Below the pieces are notes generated by a model, which was not told where the DNA came from, ran no database searches, and was given only the letters and a program-made list of their open reading frames with translations. A program made the translations under genes and the position numbers. Below are positions 1 to 5,745 of a stretch of DNA of 6,047 nt, one piece after another. Source of the stretch: an uncultured Anaerocolumna sp. (GTDB lineage Bacteria > Bacillota > Clostridia > Lachnospirales > Lachnospiraceae). The stretch lies in assembly GCA_937901695.1 (NCBI GenBank), contig CALDJN010000080.1:1-6047 (forward strand). The letters run 5' to 3'. The stretch's first letter is position 1. Each line of letters starts with the position of its first letter.

Positions 1-91
1 GAATTAGGACGAAAAAGACATTTATATGTATAAATTGACTAAAAAGTTCGTGGATACAAATAACAGTTTACACAATATTTATATAAATGAC

Positions 92-120
92 TTGAACCTT
101 ACCAATATATGGACTATAAT
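92..120 (+). promoter_or_regulatory. Sigma-A-type promoter of the nucleotide phosphoesterase gene
   Basis: A -35 box TTGAAC (92-97) and a perfect -10 box TATAAT (115-120) are separated by 17 bases, the ideal spacing. Transcription should begin near 127, giving a leader of only about 20 bases before the start codon. That leaves little room for leader-based control, so any regulation would act at or upstream of the promoter. I see no clear operator in bases 1-91. Confidence 0.8.
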
Positions 121-130
121 TATATCCTAT

Positions 131-139
131 AAGGAGGTG
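131..139 (+). promoter_or_regulatory. Strong ribosome binding site
   Basis: AAGGAGGTG is a near-complete match to the anti-Shine-Dalgarno complement and lies 8 bases before the ATG at 148. It fixes the start of the following gene and suggests efficient translation. Confidence 0.85.
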
Positions 140-147
140 TTTTTTTT

Positions 148-2262
148 ATGAACAGGAAATTAAGAAAACTGTTTAGTGTAGTACTATTTTTAGCTATGTT
201 TATTGGCATATTGGGACCAATAAATGTACGAGCTGCAGAAAGTGTGGATATTAATGCTTTAGGTACCAGTGATATGCACGGATTCCTAAGAGCCCACGAC
301 TATGCAACAGATATGCCAGTATCCAACGGTCTTACTAAGGCAGCTACCTTAGTAAAAGAAGAACGTGCTAAAGATCCAAATCTTCTATTAGTTGATGCTG
401 GTGATGCAACACAAGGTAATTTTGTATCAGATTTTCGTAATGATGAGATTCATCCAGTAGTTAAAGCTATGAATTTAATGAAATATGACACATTTACTTT
501 AGGTAACCATGAATTCAATTATGAATTCTCAAGCTTACAAAATATAATAGCTAAGTCAAAGGCTACTGTACTTGGTGGCAATATTTATGAGCAGGATGGT
601 ACCAGATTTGTAGAACCTTATGTTATTAAAGACGTAAAGGGAGTTAAGGTTGCTATATTTGGCATAACTGCTCCTCATGTTTCCAGATGGGAATCTGATA
701 AGAGTCACTATGATAACATGACTTTTACTTCACCAATGGAAGAAACAGATAAGATTCTGAAGGAATTAGATGGCAAGGCTGATGTTATTATTGGTGTTGT
801 TCACTATGGTGAAGATGGTGAATACGGCACTGAAGGTATGTATGAAGTAGCTAAAAAGTACCAGGATAAGGTAGATGCATTTTTTATTGGCCATGCACAT
901 TCTACCATTGCAAAATACCTGGTAAATGGTGAATTTACAGACGAATATTCTAAAGATGCAAGTACAGTACTCTTAGAGTCTGGAAACAATGGAAAGAATG
1001 TTGGTAAAATCACTCTTTCTGTTGAAAATAATGGAACAGGCTGGAAAGTTTCAGATAGGAAAATTGAAAACATATCCACTAAGGACTATGAAGAAGATAA
1101 AGAGCTAATGGAAGCAATCAATGATACCCATGAAGCTAGTGTAAAGACTGCCAATACTGTTGTTGGTAAAGTAGGTAAGAACTTTTATGATGATCCGTTC
1201 TTCTTACCTGGAATTCCCAATGCAGTAATAGAAGATGGACCATTGATTGATTTAATCAATGAAGTTCAGATGGAAGTGACTGGTGCAGATGTATCATTAG
1301 CAGCATTATTTGATGTTAATTCAAACCTTACCAAAGGCGATTATAAGAAGAAAGACGGTGTAAAGGTATATAAATACGATAATACCTTATTCGCAGTAAA
1401 TATTACCGGAAAACAGTTAAAAGATATTATGGAATTGCAAGCAGGCAGCTTCTTTAATCAATATAAAGATGGTGATATTACCATTAGTTTTAATGAAAAT
1501 GCCAGGTTATATAACTATGATATGTTTGCAGGTGTTAATTATCAAATTGATATATCCAAACCCGTAGGTAAACGTATTGTAAATGTTACATATAAAGGAG
1601 CTCCATTAAAGGATGATGAGAAGCTTGTTCTTGCACTTAACAACTACCGTTATGGTGGATTATCCGCAGCAGGATTAATTAGCAGTGATCCGGCAGATGT
1701 TGTTTATGATTCAGCAGCTACGGCATCTGTTCCTGCAGTCCGTGATATGATATCTGAATATGTAGCAAAACAAGGAAGTATCATGCCTAAAACAGATAAG
1801 AACTGGGAAATCATTGGATTTGATTTTAACTATGTAGGTGCTGATAAAGTTTATGATATGATTCGCAAGGGTGAAATAAGCATTCCTTCTTCAGCAGATG
1901 GCAGAACTTCTAATGTAAAAGCAGTGAATATGAATGAATTAGCAAAAGCTGGTGTTATTACTGTAGAAGAAGCTAAAAAAGTCAAGGAACAATCTAAAGA
2001 ACAGCCAGCGAAAGAGGAACCAGTGAAGGAAAAACCAGTGAAAGAGGAACCAGTAAAAGAAAAACCAGTAAAGGTAAAGCCAGTAGAAAAGAAGACGGAA
2101 AAACCTGTTAATAGTACAAAATATACGGTAGTAAAAGGTGACTGCCTTTGGAATTTATCTAAGAAATTTGGCTGTACAATCTCCGATATTCTTAAACTGA
2201 ATAAAGATATTAAGGATGCGGAATTAATTTATGTTGGTCAAGTAGTAGTGATTCCCAATTAA
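148..2262 (+). CDS. Secreted 2',3'-cyclic-nucleotide phosphodiesterase/5'-nucleotidase family protein with C-terminal LysM
   Basis: A 704-residue exported metallophosphoesterase. Residues 1-29/30 form a signal peptide: a basic N-terminus, a hydrophobic core and a VRA-A cleavage site. The calcineurin-like domain (about 33-310) has the metal-ligand motifs TSDMHG (40-45), DAGD (83-86), GNHE (119-122), VVHYG (217-221) and GHAH (248-251). The C-terminal nucleotide-binding domain (about 335-560) has YNYDMFAGVNYQID (455-468) and NNYRYGG (498-504), which resemble the CpdB/YfkN branch more than plain UshA, so activity on 2',3'-cyclic and 3'-nucleotides as well as 5'-nucleotides is plausible. A Lys/Pro/Glu-rich linker (about 610-658) leads to a LysM (659-704), which should hold the enzyme on peptidoglycan. 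There is no LPXTG signal. The only two cysteines (666, 676) lie in the LysM. The gene is monocistronic. The family is firm; the exact substrate is inferred. Confidence 0.92.
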   Translation: MNRKLRKLFSVVLFLAMFIGILGPINVRAAESVDINALGTSDMHGFLRAHDYATDMPVSNGLTKAATLVKEERAKDPNLLLVDAGDATQGNFVSDFRNDEIHPVVKAMNLMKYDTFTLGNHEFNYEFSSLQNIIAKSKATVLGGNIYEQDGTRFVEPYVIKDVKGVKVAIFGITAPHVSRWESDKSHYDNMTFTSPMEETDKILKELDGKADVIIGVVHYGEDGEYGTEGMYEVAKKYQDKVDAFFIGHAHSTIAKYLVNGEFTDEYSKDASTVLLESGNNGKNVGKITLSVENNGTGWKVSDRKIENISTKDYEEDKELMEAINDTHEASVKTANTVVGKVGKNFYDDPFFLPGIPNAVIEDGPLIDLINEVQMEVTGADVSLAALFDVNSNLTKGDYKKKDGVKVYKYDNTLFAVNITGKQLKDIMELQAGSFFNQYKDGDITISFNENARLYNYDMFAGVNYQIDISKPVGKRIVNVTYKGAPLKDDEKLVLALNNYRYGGLSAAGLISSDPADVVYDSAATASVPAVRDMISEYVAKQGSIMPKTDKNWEIIGFDFNYVGADKVYDMIRKGEISIPSSADGRTSNVKAVNMNELAKAGVITVEEAKKVKEQSKEQPAKEEPVKEKPVKEEPVKEKPVKVKPVEKKTEKPVNSTKYTVVKGDCLWNLSKKFGCTISDILKLNKDIKDAELIYVGQVVVIPN
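2011..2070 (+). repeat. Two tandem 30-bp units coding the Lys/Pro/Glu linker
   Basis: Bases 2011-2040 and 2041-2070 are near-identical 30-bp units, each made of two related 15-bp halves. They encode KEEPVKEKPV twice (residues 622-641), followed by the partial unit KVKPV. The repeat forms the extended charged spacer between the enzyme and the LysM. In-frame repeats of this kind can change copy number by slippage, which would alter only linker length. Confidence 0.85.
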
Positions 2263-2287
2263 GTAATTCTATTAATTTAACCTAAAC

Positions 2288-2447
2288 AGGAAAGGGGCTA
2301 TTGCAAAATAAAAAAACTGTCATTCTGAGCAAAAATTCAACGAAGTTGAATTTACGAAGAATCTTGCGTTAAAATGGGATTCTTCGAGTATAATTCAGCA
2401 AGCTGAATTTGCTCTCAGAATGACAGTTTTGCAATAGCTCCTTTCCT
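2288..2447. mobile_element. MITE-like nested palindromic element
   Basis: The 160-bp segment is bounded by 21-base inverted ends (2288-2308 and 2427-2447) that pair at 20 positions plus one G-T. A second nested pair is 2315-2329 with 2414-2428 (around ACTGTCATTCTGAG), so a few bases can pair in either register. Inside are three small hairpins: 2333-2341 with 2345-2353, 2355-2363 with 2378-2386 (CGAAGAATC), and 2392-2399 with 2402-2409. The whole can fold as a multi-arm cruciform. The core (CATTCTGAG ... GAAGAATC) resembles a short palindromic repeat I recall as scattered through many bacterial genomes. There is no coding capacity and no clear target-site duplication. It lies 26 bp after the phosphoesterase stop, where it might also act as a transcription barrier. 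Confidence 0.7.
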
Positions 2448-2483
2448 ATTGGTCAGGAGTTTAAGCTCCAGTCTAAATGTTAT

Positions 2484-2574
2484 GAAGTAGGCAATAAGGT
2501 TATAAGTAAGTGGTGTTAGTATGGTACGATAGATATGGTAATTCACGAAGTACATAATAAGGTTATAAGTAAGT
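2484..2574. repeat. Diverged direct repeat, 63-bp period
   Basis: Bases 2484-2511 and 2547-2574 match at 25 of 28 positions; both contain GAAGTA, three variable bases, then AATAAGGTTATAAGTAAGT. The copies start 63 bp apart and similarity fades after the 28-bp core. The period is a multiple of three, so a minus-strand reading gives a repeated LTYNLI-YF peptide, but that frame has no ribosome binding site and ends in the neighbouring palindromic element. I treat it as non-coding repeat DNA. Apart from this repeat, the palindromic element and the recR promoter, I see nothing in 2263-2753. Confidence 0.7.
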
Positions 2575-2677
2575 AGCGGCAGCAGATAAGCTTGCCTGTA
2601 GGAAATCTTACCCGCTTTGACTAAAAAGTAACAAGCAAAAAAGTGGAAAAACATTTGTCTAAGATAGATAGAAAAGC

Positions 2678-2706
2678 TTTAATAAATATTATTAATATGG
2701 TATAAT
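2678..2706 (+). promoter_or_regulatory. Promoter of recR with extended -10
   Basis: The -10 box TATAAT (2701-2706) is preceded by TG at 2698-2699, giving the extended form TGGTATAAT. The -35 region 17 bases upstream (TTTAAT, 2678-2683) is a poor match, which an extended -10 can tolerate. The expected start is near 2713, about 40 bases before the recR ATG. Confidence 0.65.
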
Positions 2707-2753
2707 TATAAGATAGCATAACTTATAAATCAAAATTATAATGAGGTATACCA

Positions 2754-3350
2754 ATGAATTATTACAGCAGCCAAATAAGTAAGTTAATCGAAGAGTTATC
2801 CAGACTTCCAGGTATTGGTGCAAAAACGGCTCAGAGATTAGCTTTTCATATTATAAATATGCCACAAGATCAAGTGAATAATTTATCCCAGGCAATTACT
2901 AATGCAAAAGCCAATGTAAGGTACTGCAAGAATTGCTATACCTTAACAGATCAAGAATTATGTCCTATTTGTGCTAGTGATAAGAGAAACCATCATGTCA
3001 TTATGGTAGTTGAGAATCCCAGAGATTTGGCAGCGTATGAAAAAACAGGAAAATATGATGGAGTTTATCATGTTCTCCATGGAGCAATTTCTCCCATGTT
3101 AGGAATCGGTCCTGATGATATTAAACTTAAAGAATTAATAAAAAGACTCCAAGCAGATGTAGATGAAGTAATTATTGCGACAAACTCAAGTCTTGAAGGG
3201 GAAACCACTGCAATGTATATTAGTAAGCTGATAAAGCCAACCGGAATAAAAGTAAGCAGAATAGCCAGCGGTGTTCCAGTAGGCGGAGATTTAGAGTATA
3301 TTGATGAGGTTACTTTATTAAGAGCCTTAGAGGGAAGAGTGGAGTTATAA
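2754..3350 (+). CDS. recR: Recombination mediator protein RecR
   Basis: A 198-residue protein of normal family length. RecR works with RecO (and RecF) to load RecA onto single-stranded DNA at gaps during recombinational repair, in the cytoplasm. The sequence shows, in order, a helix-hairpin-helix DNA-binding segment (LPGIGAKTAQRLAFH, 18-32), a four-cysteine zinc finger (Cys 58, 61, 70, 73), a Toprim domain (about 82-170) with VVENPRDL (Glu87, Asp91) and TNSSLEGE (Glu147), and the C-terminal SGVPVGGDLEYID segment typical of RecR. The ATG is supported by TGAGGT (2742-2747), 6 bases upstream. In many Firmicutes recR follows dnaX and ybaB; here repeat-bearing DNA and an unrelated gene lie upstream, and it has its own promoter. 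The next gene starts 13 bp after the stop, so the two are probably co-transcribed. Confidence 0.97.
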   Translation: MNYYSSQISKLIEELSRLPGIGAKTAQRLAFHIINMPQDQVNNLSQAITNAKANVRYCKNCYTLTDQELCPICASDKRNHHVIMVVENPRDLAAYEKTGKYDGVYHVLHGAISPMLGIGPDDIKLKELIKRLQADVDEVIIATNSSLEGETTAMYISKLIKPTGIKVSRIASGVPVGGDLEYIDEVTLLRALEGRVEL

Positions 3351-3363
3351 CGGAGGAATTAAG

Positions 3364-3732
3364 ATGGCCAATATACTAGTAGTAGATGACTCCCTTTTTA
3401 TTAGAAAAATTGTTGGTGATATGATACAAGAGGCAGGTCATACAGTTATAGGTGAAGCAACAGATGGTAATGAGGCAATGATGCAATATCTGAATCTAAA
3501 GCCAGATTTAGTTATTATGGATATAACAATGCCTTATATGACCGGAATCGAAGGCCTTAAAATGATTAAGAAAATTGATCCGAAAGCTAAGGTAATCATG
3601 TGTTCTGCTATGGGTCAAAAATCTATGATTATAGATGCAATACAATTAGGAGCCTCTGATTATGTAATTAAACCAATTAAAAAGAGCAGATTGATTTCTA
3701 CGATTAATCACGTATTAGGAGTACAGGAATGA
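3364..3732 (+). CDS. Stand-alone CheY-like response regulator receiver
   Basis: A 122-residue single receiver domain with no output domain. All canonical residues are present: acidic pair Asp8-Asp9, phospho-acceptor Asp53 in the MDITMP stretch, switch Ser81 in IMCSAMGQ, aromatic Tyr100 and Lys103 followed by Pro. The DITMP, IMCSAMGQ and IDAIQLGA stretches closely resemble Bacillus-type CheY, which when phosphorylated binds the flagellar switch. No chemotaxis or flagellar gene is adjacent, so the partner kinase is unknown and a non-motility role as a phospho-relay is also possible. The start is set by GGAGG at 3352-3356, 7 bases before the ATG. It follows recR by 13 bp and probably shares its transcript. 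The reading frame ends directly against sequence of different character. Confidence 0.9.
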   Translation: MANILVVDDSLFIRKIVGDMIQEAGHTVIGEATDGNEAMMQYLNLKPDLVIMDITMPYMTGIEGLKMIKKIDPKAKVIMCSAMGQKSMIIDAIQLGASDYVIKPIKKSRLISTINHVLGVQE

Positions 3733-4055
3733 AGCAAAATCCATTGCACTGCCTGAGTTTTATGCTCTGGCTTATTGCGGTTTTGAGAGTTTGGGGTTTG
3801 GATTAACATCCATGAGAGACAGAGTATCCGAATTAAATAGTACTGCATATATACACTATTTTGCTGTGGCAGATGCTTTAGCATCTGATGACCTTCCACG
3901 TTCAAAATGCCCTACTTCACAAAATGTGCAAATCTAACCTTCTTTAAATATGCCCAATAGAAAGGTTACAAGGGTTAGGTTGGACGTTCGGGGTAAAACA
4001 GTATATATATGCAGAAAAGTATATTTATATAAATTATTACAGAGGGTTTTGCTAG
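3733..4055. other. Gene-poor spacer between convergent genes, possible repeat remnant
   Basis: This 323-bp stretch separates the receiver gene from the oppositely oriented permease. Bases 3733-3937 are less AT-rich than the other spacers and are open in more than one frame on both strands, yet no frame combines a plausible start, a ribosome binding site and a recognisable product. A perfect 7-bp hairpin (3870-3876 with 3881-3887, loop TTTA) and a weaker imperfect one (3934-3941 with 3970-3978) are present; neither is followed by a T-run, so I do not call a terminator. Bases 3990-4045 are simple AT-rich sequence. One short frame, 3729-3806, overlaps the receiver stop as ATGA. Confidence 0.5.
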
Positions 4056-5408
4056 TTATTCTACTTCTTCTGCATTAGGATCATCCTTAAGGATTAGACT
4101 TAATACTAATGCAACGATAGTGCCTGCTGAGATTCCTGAACCAAATAAACTGCTTAAAATTCCAGGCAGCTTTGCAACAACTTCAGGTCTGAAAGTTACA
4201 CCTAAACCAATTCCTAAAGAACTTGCAATGATTAATAGATTACGGTTAGTAAATTTAACTTTGGATAGAGTTTTAATACCGGAAATTGCAACTGTACCAA
4301 ACATTAAGATACCTGCACCACCAAGTACACAGGATGGCATAATGGATACTATAGTTGATAATTTAGGGAAAAGGCTCATTAATATAAGAATGACACCTGC
4401 TACGATAGCAACAAACTGTGATGCACATTTGGTTAAAGGAATTAATCCTACGTTCTGGCTAAATGTTTGTGCAGGACCAGATCCTACAAAAGGACAAATG
4501 GCGGAACTTACAGCGTCAGCTCTTACACCGGCAACAATATCATCACTACTAAGATGTGAATTTGTAACCTGGCCGAGAGTTTCCATAACTCCAACCGTTT
4601 CAATTACTGTAACTAAATAACCTGCGATAAATGGCACAACGAATTTTGGATTAAAATCAATTCCAAAGTGTGCAATATCAGGTAACTGTACCCAATTAGC
4701 TGAAGCAACTTGTGAAAAGTCAATTAATCCCAAAGGAATACTAATAATATAACCAACCACAATACCAATCATAACGGCAGCTGTATTTAACATGCCTTTT
4801 GCATAACGGTTTAATAACAGTATAACAAGGAATACAATTACAGCTACTACTATGTACATTGGATCGCCATAATTTGGATTACCAACACCGCCGCCAACCC
4901 AGTCAAATGCAACTGGCATCATGGACATACCCATAAGTGCGATAACAGTGCCTGTTACAACTGGTGTGAAAATTTTCATTAAAGGTTTTACAAAAAAGCT
5001 AAGAATAAATTCAAATACTGCTCCTAAGATAGCTGCTCCGAAGTAGCCTGGCATTCCACCACCCATTGTGTTAATAATGGTGTTTGCAGGAGGTACAAAT
5101 CCAAAATCGGTTCCCATAACAGTTGGTAAACCAACACCGATTCTAAATTTCTTAGGACCAAAGCCTCTTGATTGAATAATAGATGCTATACCTGAAGCGA
5201 GTAGAGCGGCAGATACCAAATAAGCTGTGTCTATTACATCAAGTCCTGCAATTCCAGCAATAATTAACGGAACTGCAACAATACCACTAAATGCTGTTAA
5301 AATATTTTGAAACCCCAATAGAATAGCTGTAAGGATTTTGGGTTTGTCAGAAACTTGGTAAACTAGTCCTGATGTATTTTTTGCTTCTGTTGACTGATTC
5401 TTTCCCAT
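4056..5408 (-). CDS. NCS2 family xanthine/urate-type nucleobase permease
   Basis: A 450-residue polytopic membrane protein, usual length for the NCS2 (nucleobase-ascorbate transporter) family, which imports purines or uracil with protons or sodium. Seen: QNILTAFSGIVAVPLIIAG near the N-terminus, GVGLPTVMGTDFGF, the TM8 segment TVIETVGVMETLG with the conserved Glu (Glu270), and the family signature QNVGLIPLTK (318-327), matching [QEP]-N-x-G-x4-T-[RKG]. Gln at the first signature position is typical of purine (xanthine/urate) rather than uracil carriers; Lys at the last position is allowed but less usual than Gly. The ATG at 5408 is preferred to the GTG at 5420 because that GTG lies inside the Shine-Dalgarno sequence. 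The upstream same-strand gene is a xanthine dehydrogenase-type subunit, which supports a purine substrate. Family certain; exact substrate inferred. Confidence 0.92.
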   Translation of the reverse strand: MGKNQSTEAKNTSGLVYQVSDKPKILTAILLGFQNILTAFSGIVAVPLIIAGIAGLDVIDTAYLVSAALLASGIASIIQSRGFGPKKFRIGVGLPTVMGTDFGFVPPANTIINTMGGGMPGYFGAAILGAVFEFILSFFVKPLMKIFTPVVTGTVIALMGMSMMPVAFDWVGGGVGNPNYGDPMYIVVAVIVFLVILLLNRYAKGMLNTAAVMIGIVVGYIISIPLGLIDFSQVASANWVQLPDIAHFGIDFNPKFVVPFIAGYLVTVIETVGVMETLGQVTNSHLSSDDIVAGVRADAVSSAICPFVGSGPAQTFSQNVGLIPLTKCASQFVAIVAGVILILMSLFPKLSTIVSIMPSCVLGGAGILMFGTVAISGIKTLSKVKFTNRNLLIIASSLGIGLGVTFRPEVVAKLPGILSSLFGSGISAGTIVALVLSLILKDDPNAEEVE

Positions 5409-5489
5409 GTGTGTTTTCACCTCTCAAAATTTTTCGATAACCTCGTTATTGTTCATGATTTTTACTGCTGAACTTTTACCTGCGAGAGT
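5409..5489 (-). promoter_or_regulatory. Permease 5' leader with possible pairing over the ribosome binding site
   Basis: The minus-strand leader starts with CTCTC (5488-5484), complementary to GAGAG (5425-5421) in the ribosome binding site. Between them two small hairpins are possible: GTTCA/TGAAC, and ATAAC-GAG-GTTAT with a three-base loop. The outline is a three-way junction of roughly 70 bases, like a purine aptamer in size, but I do not see the conserved purine-riboswitch core or its 7-base loops. The closing stem is only 5 bp and could be chance, so this is a weak candidate for translational control. Confidence 0.25.
5418..5425 (-). promoter_or_regulatory. Ribosome binding site that decides the permease start
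   Basis: On the minus strand GAGAGGTG lies 9 bases before the ATG at 5408. The last three bases are the in-frame GTG (5420-5418) that would otherwise extend the protein by four residues. That GTG has no good upstream site of its own, so it should be read as part of this site rather than as a start. Confidence 0.7.
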
Positions 5490-5495
5490 TTATGC

Positions 5496-5524
5496 ATTAT
5501 ACCACTTTGAATACAACCTAACAA
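5496..5524 (-). promoter_or_regulatory. Promoter of the permease gene, extended -10
   Basis: On the minus strand a -35 box TTGTTA (5524-5519) and a -10 box TATAAT (5501-5496) are 17 bases apart, and the -10 carries an upstream TG (TGGTATAAT). Transcription should start near 5489, leaving a leader of about 80 bases. It shows that the permease can be transcribed separately from the dehydrogenase subunit gene upstream. Confidence 0.75.
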
Positions 5525-5531
5525 AATATAT

Positions 5532-5699
5532 AAAGTAGGTTTAAAAATCCAGAAAAGCATACCTACTTTTACCGCTACTTTTACCCATAAAGGGTTCAAA
5601 TTAAGAATCTAAGAAAACCAAGGCTAAACAGTTTTTCTTAGATTCTAATTTGATGCAGCCCAATTAGCATAATATTTACATTGCTAAGAGTAAAAGTAG
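5532..5699. repeat. Four copies of a CTACTTT(TAC) motif upstream of the permease promoter
   Basis: The motif is present as ACCTACTTTTACC (plus, 5561-5573), GCTACTTTTACCC (plus, 5574-5586), TCTACTTTTACTC (minus, 5700-5688) and ACCTACTTTAT (minus, 5540-5530). The two middle copies form an almost exact 12-bp tandem (5563-5574, 5575-5586). The first and second pair as a 9-bp inverted repeat (5532-5540 with 5561-5569). The copies lie just upstream of the permease -35 box and could be an operator array or stems of a structured element. Confidence 0.5.
5596..5653. repeat. Long hairpin: 21-bp stem, one bulged base
   Basis: Arms 5596-5617 and 5633-5653 pair over 21 bp with a single bulged A and a 15-base loop. 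The stem is AT-rich. On the minus strand it lies between the dehydrogenase subunit stop and the permease promoter, where a terminator for the upstream unit is expected, but no clean T-run follows the right-hand arm, so I call it a hairpin rather than a terminator. It is enclosed by inverted copies of the CTACTTTTAC motif (5575-5584 with 5690-5699), and a second small hairpin (5664-5669 with 5682-5687) lies inside the same bracket. Confidence 0.7.
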
Positions 5700-5745
5700 A
5701 TGACTATTTTGATTTGTAAATTTATTTATCAATGTTCGATTTTAA

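Noticed and set aside
1..33. Short open frame (plus) ending at TAA 31-33, possible tail of an upstream gene
   Set aside because: Only ten codons are visible, with no recognisable motif; too short to separate from chance.
804..1079. 91-codon minus-strand frame inside the phosphoesterase gene
   Set aside because: It lies wholly within a strongly supported gene, has no ribosome binding site evidence and no recognisable domain.
2415..2654. 79-codon minus-strand frame
   Set aside because: No Shine-Dalgarno upstream of the ATG at 2654, built of a repeated segment, and its end is supplied by the palindromic element.
3708..3905. 65-codon minus-strand frame
   Set aside because: It runs into the receiver gene, has no recognisable product and low-complexity composition; treated as part of the odd spacer.
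3934..3978. Intrinsic terminator between the convergent genes
   Set aside because: The stem is imperfect with a long loop and no T-run on either strand.
4120..4620. 166-codon plus-strand frame opposite the permease
   Set aside because: It is the antisense shadow of conserved transmembrane segments of the permease.
5409..5420. GTG start at 5420 for the permease
   Set aside because: The GTG is part of the Shine-Dalgarno sequence GAGAGGTG; the ATG at 5408 has correct spacing to it.
5409..5745. Classical guanine/adenine riboswitch upstream of the permease
   Set aside because: The conserved aptamer core and 7-base loops were not found on the minus strand of this spacer.
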